Positions 1 through 6,692 of a stretch of 13,652 nt of DNA are shown one piece after another. Position 1 is the stretch's first letter. Every line of letters begins with the position of its first letter. The notes under the pieces are model-generated. The model had not been told where the DNA came from. It saw nothing but the letters and a program-made list of their open reading frames with translations, and made no database searches. This stretch comes from Gammaproteobacteria bacterium (GTDB lineage: Bacteria; Pseudomonadota; Gammaproteobacteria; Pseudomonadales; Pseudohongiellaceae), in NCBI GenBank assembly GCA_002719575.1, contig PBHS01000029.1:84999-98650 (forward strand). Reading direction: 5' to 3'. The translations under genes and the position numbers were made by a program.

Positions 1-659
1 CTATTTGGCCTCCTGAAGACACTTTCGGGCTGATCAAGCTGCACAAGTTTTCCATCCATAATCACACCCACTCGATCTCCTATTGACATCGCCTCAGCTT
101 GGTCGTGAGTAACCCATATAGCCGGTACATGACTCGATTTGAGCGCTTCTCTGATCTGCCATCGAATGCTTTCTTTTAAAGAGGTATCTAAGTTTGAAAG
201 TGGTTCATCCAGCAAAATATACAACGGATCGTGCACAAGCGTTCGCGCGAGAGCAGTGCGCTGCTTTTGCCCGCCAGAAAGCTGTGCTGGTTTTTGCCTT
301 CGTATCGATTTTAAGTCTAGAAGAGTCAACCAATGGTTTATCTTCTCTTTATCTTTTACTCGAAAGCCGACATTCTCCTCTACCGTCATGTGCGGGAAAA
401 GAGCAAAGTCTTGGAACACCATTCCAACCCCCCTAGCTTCTGTCGATATCTGCGTATCGACGGTGGTAACCCAAGATGGTGTAGCAATTTCGCCCTTCGA
501 GATTGGTATGATGCCGGATAGCGCCAATAGGATTGTCGTCTTACCGCAACCTGTTGGACCGACAAGGGTAATCACCTCGCCCCTGTTCAAGGTGAAAGTG
601 ATATCTGACAATACATTTATACCGGAATAACCGGCGTTGAGGGCAGTTACCTGGAGCAT
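1..659 (-). CDS. fbpC: Iron(III) ABC transporter ATP-binding protein (3' end outside window)
   Basis: ATPase subunit of an FbpABC-type ferric-iron importer; it hydrolyses ATP on the cytoplasmic face of the FbpB permease. The 219 codons present show the whole ABC core in order: Walker A GPTGCGKT (residues 34-41), Q-loop VFQDFALFPH with Q83, signature LSGGQ (127-131), Walker B YILLDE (147-152), D-loop SNLD, and switch histidine H185 in VTHDQAEA. The frame is open to the left edge, so the C-terminal part is missing; FbpC/PotA-type ATPases usually run to about 350 residues with a TOBE-like domain. The ATG at 659 has a good Shine-Dalgarno 5 bases upstream. It is the last visible gene of the minus-strand iron operon, 26 bases after fbpB. 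The ABC class is certain. Iron specificity comes from the neighbours; spermidine or thiamine importers share the same ATPase type. Confidence 0.93.
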   Translation of the reverse strand, partial: MLQVTALNAGYSGINVLSDITFTLNRGEVITLVGPTGCGKTTILLALSGIIPISKGEIATPSWVTTVDTQISTEARGVGMVFQDFALFPHMTVEENVGFRVKDKEKINHWLTLLDLKSIRRQKPAQLSGGQKQRTALARTLVHDPLYILLDEPLSNLDTSLKESIRWQIREALKSSHVPAIWVTHDQAEAMSIGDRVGVIMDGKLVQLDQPESVFRRPN

Positions 660-664
660 AGCGT

Positions 665-671
665 CTTCCTC
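665..671 (-). promoter_or_regulatory. Ribosome binding site of fbpC
   Basis: On the minus strand this reads GAGGAAG, 5 bases before the ATG at 659. It fixes that codon as the start and gives fbpC its own initiation signal inside the operon. Confidence 0.7.
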
Positions 672-685
672 GTCAGCTTTTATCT

Positions 686-2173
686 TTAAAAATCTTCCAT
701 GGTAAGCGTAACCAGTAAAGATAAAACAGATACTCCCATTATCAGAAGAGCAGGCACGGCAGCAAGAGCAAAGTATCCACCCTCGTAGACTCGCCACATG
801 TAGGTCGCGAGAGTTTCAAATCCAATGGGCCCAAGGACAAGGGTGGCCGGCAACTCCCTTATTGTTTCTAAGAATGCCAAAACTCCACCTCCAACAATTG
901 CTTTAGAAATTAGTGGCAGTGTAACGCGAAAAAAAACTTCATTTTCTGGAGCCCCCAAGCATTTAGCAGCATTTACCAAACTATCATCTTGACCTTCCAA
1001 CTTATTCCTGATCGAAGTCACACAAAGAGGAAGAAAACGAAGCAGATAAGCGAGTATTAGAAGGAAGAAGGTCTGGTATACCGGGGGAAATTGCAGGCCT
1101 AAATATATGAAAGCAGTGCCCATAACTATTCCGGGTATACCAAATCCAAGGTACGTCACTTTTTCCAAAATCTTACCCACCCCATCTTTTGCAGCTGTCA
1201 TTGCAATCGGTATAGCAAATAAGGCAATCAAAACGGCTGTCGCGAGCGGAACCAAAAATGAATTCATAACCGTCAATAGCTCAACGCCCACAAAACCTTC
1301 CCTACTGAGCCATAGCAAGAAAACAATAACGGGCAGAACGGTTGAGAAAAATATAATTAATCCTACCAAAAGAAAAGCAAGACAATTACCCCCGCTTCCA
1401 AGTCTTATGGCGACTAATTGACTGGGCAAAGCTTTCGTTACTCTCGCTCGAAATTCGAGCGCCAAAAAAAGTGAAATTATAAAAACAAGCTGAATGGAAA
1501 GACTAGCGGCTTGGCTGAAGCCGAGAGCGTTGTACTCAACAAAAATCGCCCGAGTATAAGTATTCGCACCCAAAATGGCCGGTGTGCCAAAATCCGAGAT
1601 CGCATACAGTGCGACCAGTAATGCACCGCCGGCGACAGCATTGATTACCCTTGGGATAATCACCTTTAGGAAAATCTCAAAAACTCCTGACCCAAGGGTA
1701 CGTGCCGCGAATATTAGATTGGAGTCTAATCCCGCAAGGGCAGATCTAGTTGTTAGAAGCACGAATGGATAAGTGTATAGCGCCAGTACAACAATCGTGC
1801 CAGATATCCCTTCTACTGAAGGTGGTGTGATTGGCAATAGCCTATCGAGCTCACCGCCAATTCCAAAGGTATCGTAAAAAGCAAATGCTCCCATGTAACT
1901 TGGTACAGCCAGAGGCATTAACAGGAAAGCTAAAAGTATCTTCTTTAGGGGCAGATCGAATATAGATGTAATTATCGCTAGCGGCACCCCAATAAGACAC
2001 GCCAGCAATGCAGTTCCTGACACCACCATCATGGTATTTACAAAAATTTCATACCGTACAAAATACCCGCTCCCTGCCTGGTCAATTGCAAACGCCAGTA
2101 GAATGATGACAGGTAACATTGATAGAGCAGCGACTGCAGCTGAGACGCTAAAAAACGTGGTCCTTAGTTTCAC
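686..2173 (-). CDS. fbpB: Iron(III) ABC transporter permease, fused two-domain type
   Basis: Inner-membrane channel of the ferric-iron importer. At 495 residues it has the usual length of FbpB/SfuB/HitB permeases, which carry two homologous permease domains in one chain with about 12 membrane segments. Both cytoplasmic EAA loops, which dock on the ATPase, are visible: AARTLGSGVFEIFLKVIIPR near residues 156-175 and NAAKCLGAPENEVFFRVTLP near 401-420, each with the conserved G and the following P. Hydrophobic stretches fill the remainder, for example 10-30, 48-70, 266-290 and 306-326. The start is GTG, overlapping the TGA of fbpA by four bases (GTGA); there is no strong Shine-Dalgarno, so translation is probably coupled to fbpA. 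Related fused permeases carry thiamine or phosphonate; the neighbouring FbpA-like binding protein supports iron. Confidence 0.92.
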   Translation of the reverse strand: MKLRTTFFSVSAAVAALSMLPVIILLAFAIDQAGSGYFVRYEIFVNTMMVVSGTALLACLIGVPLAIITSIFDLPLKKILLAFLLMPLAVPSYMGAFAFYDTFGIGGELDRLLPITPPSVEGISGTIVVLALYTYPFVLLTTRSALAGLDSNLIFAARTLGSGVFEIFLKVIIPRVINAVAGGALLVALYAISDFGTPAILGANTYTRAIFVEYNALGFSQAASLSIQLVFIISLFLALEFRARVTKALPSQLVAIRLGSGGNCLAFLLVGLIIFFSTVLPVIVFLLWLSREGFVGVELLTVMNSFLVPLATAVLIALFAIPIAMTAAKDGVGKILEKVTYLGFGIPGIVMGTAFIYLGLQFPPVYQTFFLLILAYLLRFLPLCVTSIRNKLEGQDDSLVNAAKCLGAPENEVFFRVTLPLISKAIVGGGVLAFLETIRELPATLVLGPIGFETLATYMWRVYEGGYFALAAVPALLIMGVSVLSLLVTLTMEDF

Positions 2174-3195
2174 AGAACACGGAGCTCACGCATGAGATCA
2201 AGAGTTGGTCGTAGGTCTGACAGCTGCGTTAGATCGATCGCTGGAGGAGATATAGAATCCAAAGGAGGAACCCCAGGGGGTAGAGCAACACCATCTATCA
2301 GAGGAATCTCAAACGCTTCACTGGAAAGGTATGATTGCACTTCTCTTGTGAACAAATACCTTATGAAGTCGAAGACAGTCTTATCAGAAGTCAAAGCTAA
2401 AACACCTGAAGCATTCACTAGGCATCCAGAATCGCCCCTTGTGAATGCCAGACCCAGCCTGGCATTTGGCTTGCCAGCTTTAAGTCGAAGGGTGTAGTAA
2501 TGGTTCGCAAACCCAACATCTACCTCACCCCGCTCAACTCCCATAACAACTCCCAATTCGCCGGCATATCGTTTTGCCAAGGAGTTTACCTTCAAAAGCC
2601 ATTCACTCGTGGCTTCATTTCCCTCTAGAAATCTCATAGCTGTAATGAACGATTGAAACGAGGCGTATTCGGGAGCCCAACCAAGTTTTAATCCTTGCTC
2701 AGGCACCGACATGATCGACTGCGGAATTTGCTCGATTCCTACAGCATTGGTATTGAACGGAAGAGTTCTAATTCTACCGCTTACAGGAAGCCAATCTCTG
2801 TAACGATAATTGGGCCGAAGTTGTTTCACAAGTTCGCTTGGGAGTGGCTCTGCAATTCCTTGATCCACAACGAGCCCGATGGCACCTGCATCAACAGCCC
2901 AGAACACGTCTGCGCGCCGAATTCCAGCTCCTCTTTCGGCAACAATAGCGTTGGCAAGTGCTGCGGTCGGCCCACGGCGAATATTGAGTGTTAACTTTGG
3001 GTTTCGGTCTGAGATCGCCCTTAAAACGTTCTCATACAATCCGCCCTCACCCCGACCGAGATATAGAGAGATATCACCAACCAGTTCTGGCAGATCATCC
3101 ACCGACAACACGCTTGATTCAAAATTTTGGGCCAGCCCCGCACAGGGAGCCAGGCTGCAGGTAAGAAGCGCCTTGCTGAATTCTCTTCGCCTCAT
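2170..3195 (-). CDS. fbpA: Iron(III) ABC transporter substrate-binding protein, Tat-type signal
   Basis: Periplasmic ferric-binding protein of the FbpA/FutA family (341 residues, normal length). Family features seen: SLYLGRGEGGLYENV near 43-57, ADVFWAVDAG near 95-104, NHYY at 231-234 in the place of the paired iron-binding tyrosines of Fbp proteins, and the C-terminal NASGVLAL and YLSSEAFEIP stretches. The N-terminus MRRREFSKALL fits the twin-arginine pattern RRxFxK, followed by a hydrophobic run and a likely cleavage near GLA-Q (about 22). Two cysteines at 13 and 18 do not make a good lipobox. Departures from the usual sequence include PFNTNAVG where most members have a YN motif. The ATG follows directly on the TAG of the upstream gene. 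The fold is clear; iron as ligand is inferred from NHYY and the operon. Confidence 0.88.
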   Translation of the reverse strand: MRRREFSKALLTCSLAPCAGLAQNFESSVLSVDDLPELVGDISLYLGRGEGGLYENVLRAISDRNPKLTLNIRRGPTAALANAIVAERGAGIRRADVFWAVDAGAIGLVVDQGIAEPLPSELVKQLRPNYRYRDWLPVSGRIRTLPFNTNAVGIEQIPQSIMSVPEQGLKLGWAPEYASFQSFITAMRFLEGNEATSEWLLKVNSLAKRYAGELGVVMGVERGEVDVGFANHYYTLRLKAGKPNARLGLAFTRGDSGCLVNASGVLALTSDKTVFDFIRYLFTREVQSYLSSEAFEIPLIDGVALPPGVPPLDSISPPAIDLTQLSDLRPTLDLMRELRVL

Positions 3196-4005
3196 CTAAA
3201 ATACAGACCTTCTTGATGCCTCGGCTTCTTGCATTAATTCTTTCGACCGATCGAGTTTCCCTTTCATTTGCGACACAACTTGGTTGAGATCATCAATGGA
3301 GAGCTCAGAACCAAGCGCTTGAGGCAACGTAACATTAAAATCTTTTTCAAGATCTTCGACCAATTCAGCGTCTAAAGTAATAAGATCTCCTTCAAGCCCT
3401 TCGAAAAGCTCTAGATATGCGCTCAACACGATATCTGTAGCCTCAGCCGGCAGTCGCTCTGCTGACTTTGCAATAGCCCTGTCCAGTTCACTTTTAATCG
3501 CATCCAACGTTTCCGAAGGTGAAAGGCTACGGGAATCGATATCACCTTGAGTCCCAATCAGACCTTCGCTCTGAAAGCGGGCCGCAAGTTTTACCGCGCC
3601 AAGCCCCTGCCACAAGGCTTTTTGTAAGCCAGCTACCTGCGCATCTACTGAGTCAAGACTTTCTCCGCTATCCAGGCTTGCTTTTACACCATAGATACCC
3701 TGCCAAATAGAGGCATATATTTGGATATAGTTAGTTTCAATAGCCGCATGAAAGTCAACTGCCTCCCAATTGTCTATTAGCATATCCGAGGAATATTCGT
3801 TTGAGCCACCGTCCTCGTAGGCAATTATGATTTTGCTTAGCTCATCCAAAAACCAAACTATCTCACTTTCGTAGTTTACGAGGTGCTCTTGCATGTTATT
3901 CACATGTTCGCCAACCTCTCCGTCACCAAAGCTTGCCACCGGGTGTGAGACCAGAAAAGCTAATGCGGCAAACAGACCTAGCATCGATGTGACTTTAATT
4001 CTCAT
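3196..4005 (-). CDS. Secreted helical protein resembling the periplasmic extension of FTR1 iron permeases
   Basis: A 269-residue exported protein with a classical signal peptide (MRIKVTSMLGLFAALAFLVS, cleavage probably near ASFG, residues 24-27). The mature part is acidic and predicted helical with no further membrane segment. Residues 189-223, including SAYLELFEGLE and LVEDLEKDF, recall the AYLdGFExxE ... L ... iE pattern that I know from the N-terminal periplasmic extension of bacterial FTR1/EfeU-type iron permeases. Here that module would stand alone, with no permease part. Residues 79-110 (NWEAVDFHAAIETNYIQIY, then IWQGIYGVK) form a second conserved-looking helical block. It is the first gene of the operon, has a strong Shine-Dalgarno, and its TAG stop abuts the fbpA ATG. 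Inference: an accessory iron-binding or iron-handling protein for the ABC importer. The family match is from memory; the secreted state and operon position are firm. Confidence 0.7.
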   Translation of the reverse strand: MRIKVTSMLGLFAALAFLVSHPVASFGDGEVGEHVNNMQEHLVNYESEIVWFLDELSKIIIAYEDGGSNEYSSDMLIDNWEAVDFHAAIETNYIQIYASIWQGIYGVKASLDSGESLDSVDAQVAGLQKALWQGLGAVKLAARFQSEGLIGTQGDIDSRSLSPSETLDAIKSELDRAIAKSAERLPAEATDIVLSAYLELFEGLEGDLITLDAELVEDLEKDFNVTLPQALGSELSIDDLNQVVSQMKGKLDRSKELMQEAEASRRSVF

Positions 4006-4011
4006 GTTTAA

Positions 4012-4018
4012 CTCCTTC
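4012..4018 (-). promoter_or_regulatory. Ribosome binding site of the first iron-operon gene
   Basis: Reads GAAGGAG on the minus strand, 6 bases before the ATG at 4005. It is the strongest Shine-Dalgarno in the window and suggests that the secreted FTR1-extension-like protein is made in quantity. Confidence 0.75.
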
Positions 4019-4072
4019 AGGCTCAGATACCCTCATCACAAACCCGCTTGTCTGTTTTTGGGCATCTGCCTA

Positions 4073-4103
4073 ATACTATGTACGACAGGTGATAGTCTAT
4101 CAA
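4073..4103 (-). promoter_or_regulatory. Candidate promoter of the iron operon
   Basis: On the minus strand TTGATA (4098-4103) and TAGTAT (4073-4078) could be -35 and -10 hexamers. The 19-base spacing is longer than ideal, so this is tentative. The proposed -35 lies inside the inverted repeat at 4084-4109, which would fit repression by a protein bound there. The leader to the ATG would be about 60 bases. Confidence 0.25.
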
Positions 4104-4109
4104 TTTGTC
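4084..4109. repeat. Inverted repeat, candidate operator
   Basis: The core TGATAG-T-CTATCA (4090-4102) is a perfect palindrome. It is flanked by GACA on the left and TTGTC on the right, which extends the symmetry to about 26 bases with one offset base. It lies 79 bases upstream of the first iron-operon gene. The half-site TGATA recalls Fur-type sites, but the 6-1-6 spacing does not match the usual 7-1-7 Fur box, so the regulator is unknown. This could also be chance, though a 13-base perfect palindrome with extended arms at this position is notable. Confidence 0.4.
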
Positions 4110-4343
4110 TTACCATAGTTCTATGTATTTACAGGCATACGCCGATATTTATTCCTAACTTGTGTATGTACAGTCTGTCTTGTGGATAGAAGAGTGGGCA
4201 CGCAAAGAACGTGAAACTAATGAAGAAGCTCGACGAAGGCATTAAGCCTCAAATGCAGTTGACATGATAGTGTTGGTTGCCTTTACAGAAAGCGATTTAT
4301 ATATAAAACTGTCGTAACCTAGGAGATAATAAGAAACTTTTAC

Positions 4344-4366
4344 CTCATAAATCAGATTTTTATGAG
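4344..4366. repeat. Stem-loop, 8-base perfect arms
   Basis: CTCATAAA (4344-4351), a 7-base loop, then TTTATGAG (4359-4366). The stem is AT-rich and is not directly followed by a T-run on either strand, so it is not a typical intrinsic terminator. It could be an operator or part of an RNA structure. Confidence 0.4.
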
Positions 4367-4650
4367 AGCTTCGACACATCTCTTTTTTCACAATAATCAA
4401 AAAGCGATATTCTTCGAAGCTTCATGAAGGAGCCGCCTCGACAGAAACGAAATATTGTTTTTCTCATCAAACCTCTTTTTCTCAAGACTTTAAAACATTG
4501 CCAATTTGGGGCTCTCAATTCTCCCAATTAATCTAAGGACTTTCACTAGCCACAAAACAAAACAGTCCAAACCAGACAAGTATCATGGACATTCTCCTAA
4601 CTCATACGCAAACTGGACCTTTGCCGATTCAGTGTCGTTAATCTCAGCCT

Positions 4651-4655
4651 GAGGA
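4651..4655 (+). promoter_or_regulatory. Ribosome binding site deciding the GTG start of the GT39 gene
   Basis: GAGGA, 6 bases before the GTG at 4662. It supports this GTG as the start; the membrane helix that begins at residue 14 also fits that choice. Confidence 0.6.
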
Positions 4656-4661
4656 AACCTG

Positions 4662-6590
4662 GTGCAGCCGCAACAGTCAGTCCCAACAGCCAATTCAAGA
4701 CGCTTAGTGATCGCCGTTCTAGTTATAACGGGCCTTAAATTCTACTTTGCCTCAAAACTTGACCTATATAGTGACGAAGCATTCTACTGGCTAGAGTCAA
4801 CTGACCTGAGTCTCGGCTACAGTGATTTGCCTTTTATGACAGCACTCTTGGTGAAAGCCGGAAGCAGCTTCGCGGCAAGCAGCGCATTCGCGGTGCGGCT
4901 GTTTTTCCTTGTCCTTGGATCCAGCATACCCCTTTTGATTTACTGGATTGCTCGACCCATTAGTGGTCAACGAGCCGCTTTGGATTCTGCACTTTACTCG
5001 ACGTGCCTACCTCTTGGTGGATTTCTGGGTTTACTTGCGGTGCCCGATGTTCCTTTAGTTTTCTTTGGGCTGTCGGCACTCGGCTTTTTTGAACGAGCGC
5101 TCCGAACCAATAGGTACGTGTTCTGGCTTGCAACTGGTATTACTTTGGGTTGTGGCTTGAGTACTCACTATCGCTTTTTTCTATATCCTCTTGCTGCTAT
5201 CTTTTTTCTTATCCTGTTTTCCGCCGAGCGGCGACAATGGGGAAACCCTCGCTTATGGCTTGCGGTTTCTGTAGCCTCAATCGGGCTGGCACCGATTATC
5301 TGGTCCAACATCGCTAATCAACTTAGCAGTTTTACTTTTTACTTCGTTGAACGCCACCCGTGGGAATTCCAGGCAGATGGATTACTACATATTTTCAAAC
5401 AAGCTGCTCTTGTCACGCCTCCCCTTTTCGTCGCCTTCATATTTGCACTATTCCATTTATATCGCAGCGCCAAAAAGAAAGATCGTTCTGCCGCTCTCTT
5501 ACTCAGCTTCGCCCTGACTAATCTTATGACCTACATGCTGCTTGCACCATGGACTGACGCGAGCAGCACATCCATACATTGGCCACTGTCAGGATATTTT
5601 CCGCTCATTATTGCCTTACCCGCGACGCTCGTTGAACTTGAGCGATGGCTGGCTGATCGCTGGTCCGCTACCTTGACTAGACGGACGCTATTGACTGTCC
5701 CCATCATGGGCTTTGTCGGCACATTAATTGCTATCCTTGGGGTATCCAGCCAGGCGTACCATGCGCAACTGCAACCAATCTTGGGGACAGGCGTATTATC
5801 CAACAAGATGGCTGGATGGAAAGAGTTCGCGACGCACGCGAGTGATCTCCTTGATAACGAATACCAGGGCACAAAGCCTGTAATCATTACCGATAACTAC
5901 TATACGGCTGCCCAGTTGAAGTTCTTTGAGGTTACCGACATAGCGTTGACGCTTGATCGGAGCAAAGCGGTTAGAGATGGTCGAAGTACCCAACTTTCAA
6001 TTTGGGGCATGGACAGCAAGTCGCTTCCTCACTTCGCTGGCCGGCCAGCTTTGTACGTAAACGAAGACAGCACTTTACGCGAATCAGATAAGATAGCTTT
6101 AATGACCGAAATGTGTCGGCAAAGCTCAACCATACGGGTCCTGCAAGGTCTTGATTTGTTTGCCGGTGAAAAAGCCTTCTCTTTCTATGCCGTCGACTCA
6201 TTAATTAGGAAAGCAAGCCCGGAAGAAAGGGCAAAGCCTTGCCCTTATCCTATAGTTGCTTGGATTGACTCTCCGCCTGAAAGTGCGGAGGTTCAAGGTG
6301 ACGTAGAAATCAGCGGTTGGGCATACAGTGAGGACATTGGCATCGAGAGCGTGGAACTCTTCATCGACGACAGGTTAGTGCAAACGATAGAGTACAGAAA
6401 ATCGCGATCTGACGTAGTAAAAGCTAGATCTGTCAAGACTGACCCTAATTCGCCTAATCTTGGTTTCGTAGGTACCTGGGATAGCAGCCGTCACGAACCA
6501 GGGATACACGAACTCGCTCTGAGAATAGTAAATAACGCCGGAAACGAGCGATTCTATGGAAACAGACAGATAGTAGTCCAGAAGCGCTAA
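4662..6590 (+). CDS. GT39 (ArnT/PMT-like) membrane glycosyltransferase with C-terminal Ig-like domain
   Basis: Integral membrane glycosyltransferase that would move a sugar from a polyprenyl-phosphate donor to lipid, protein or glycan on the periplasmic side. The first loop after TM1 carries YSDEAFYW (36-43) and GYSDLPFM (52-59), the ArnT/PMT pattern in which the acidic D/E pair is catalytic. VPDVPLVFF (127-135) matches the second conserved family motif (T/APDxPL). Many hydrophobic helices follow up to about 362, then a soluble part. Residues about 528-640 (WIDSPPESAEVQGDVEISGWA, then VELFIDDRLV, then GIHELALRIVN) read as a bacterial Ig-like beta-sandwich, unusual for this family. At 642 residues it is about 100 longer than ArnT. 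The GTG start has a good ribosome binding site. It stands alone, so the acceptor is unknown; it is not clearly the aminoarabinose transferase ArnT. Confidence 0.82.
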   Translation: MQPQQSVPTANSRRLVIAVLVITGLKFYFASKLDLYSDEAFYWLESTDLSLGYSDLPFMTALLVKAGSSFAASSAFAVRLFFLVLGSSIPLLIYWIARPISGQRAALDSALYSTCLPLGGFLGLLAVPDVPLVFFGLSALGFFERALRTNRYVFWLATGITLGCGLSTHYRFFLYPLAAIFFLILFSAERRQWGNPRLWLAVSVASIGLAPIIWSNIANQLSSFTFYFVERHPWEFQADGLLHIFKQAALVTPPLFVAFIFALFHLYRSAKKKDRSAALLLSFALTNLMTYMLLAPWTDASSTSIHWPLSGYFPLIIALPATLVELERWLADRWSATLTRRTLLTVPIMGFVGTLIAILGVSSQAYHAQLQPILGTGVLSNKMAGWKEFATHASDLLDNEYQGTKPVIITDNYYTAAQLKFFEVTDIALTLDRSKAVRDGRSTQLSIWGMDSKSLPHFAGRPALYVNEDSTLRESDKIALMTEMCRQSSTIRVLQGLDLFAGEKAFSFYAVDSLIRKASPEERAKPCPYPIVAWIDSPPESAEVQGDVEISGWAYSEDIGIESVELFIDDRLVQTIEYRKSRSDVVKARSVKTDPNSPNLGFVGTWDSSRHEPGIHELALRIVNNAGNERFYGNRQIVVQKR

Positions 6591-6692
6591 ATTCAGCATT
6601 CAAGAGCACTGGATGTGTGAGGGTCTTTGGAAGCTAAAGTCTAAAGTAACGACGATAACGCTTTTAGAAACAAAGGATGAATGATCACGCAC

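Larger units (their letters stand above)
4006..4661. other. 656-base AT-rich divergent intergenic region
   Basis: It separates the minus-strand iron operon from the plus-strand GT39 gene. Contents seen: the inverted repeat 4084-4109; a TTGACA at 4259-4264 followed 17 bases later by a poor -10 (TTTACA, 4282-4287), a possible plus-strand promoter; the perfect 12-base AT palindrome TTTATATATAAA at 4296-4307; a stem-loop at 4344-4366; and two abutting palindromes CTTCGAAG/CTTCATGAAG at 4412-4429. No convincing protein-coding gene was found. Two very short frames (4162-4245 and 4424-4534) lack ribosome binding sites. The length suggests extended regulation or an unannotated small RNA, which the sequence alone cannot show. 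Confidence 0.5.

Noticed and set aside
139..630. 163-codon plus-strand frame at the left edge
   Set aside because: It lies antisense to the ABC ATPase gene, which has every expected catalytic motif on the minus strand.
4090..4102. Reading the palindrome as a classical Fur box
   Set aside because: The half-sites are 6-1-6 rather than the 7-1-7 layout, and the GATAAT repeats are absent. Kept only as an unassigned operator candidate.
4162..4245. Short plus-strand frame with a charged helix-like reading (EEWARKERETNEEARRRH)
   Set aside because: Only 27 codons with a GTG start and no ribosome binding site. It could be a gene fragment, but there is no homology to support it.
4424..4534. 36-codon plus-strand frame starting at the palindrome CTTCATGAAG
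   Set aside because: No ribosome binding site and no recognisable sequence; probably chance.
6591..6692. Search for an intrinsic terminator between the convergent GT39 and NTF2-like genes
   Set aside because: Only a weak CTTT/AAAG pairing is present, with no GC-rich stem and T-run; not reported as a terminator.
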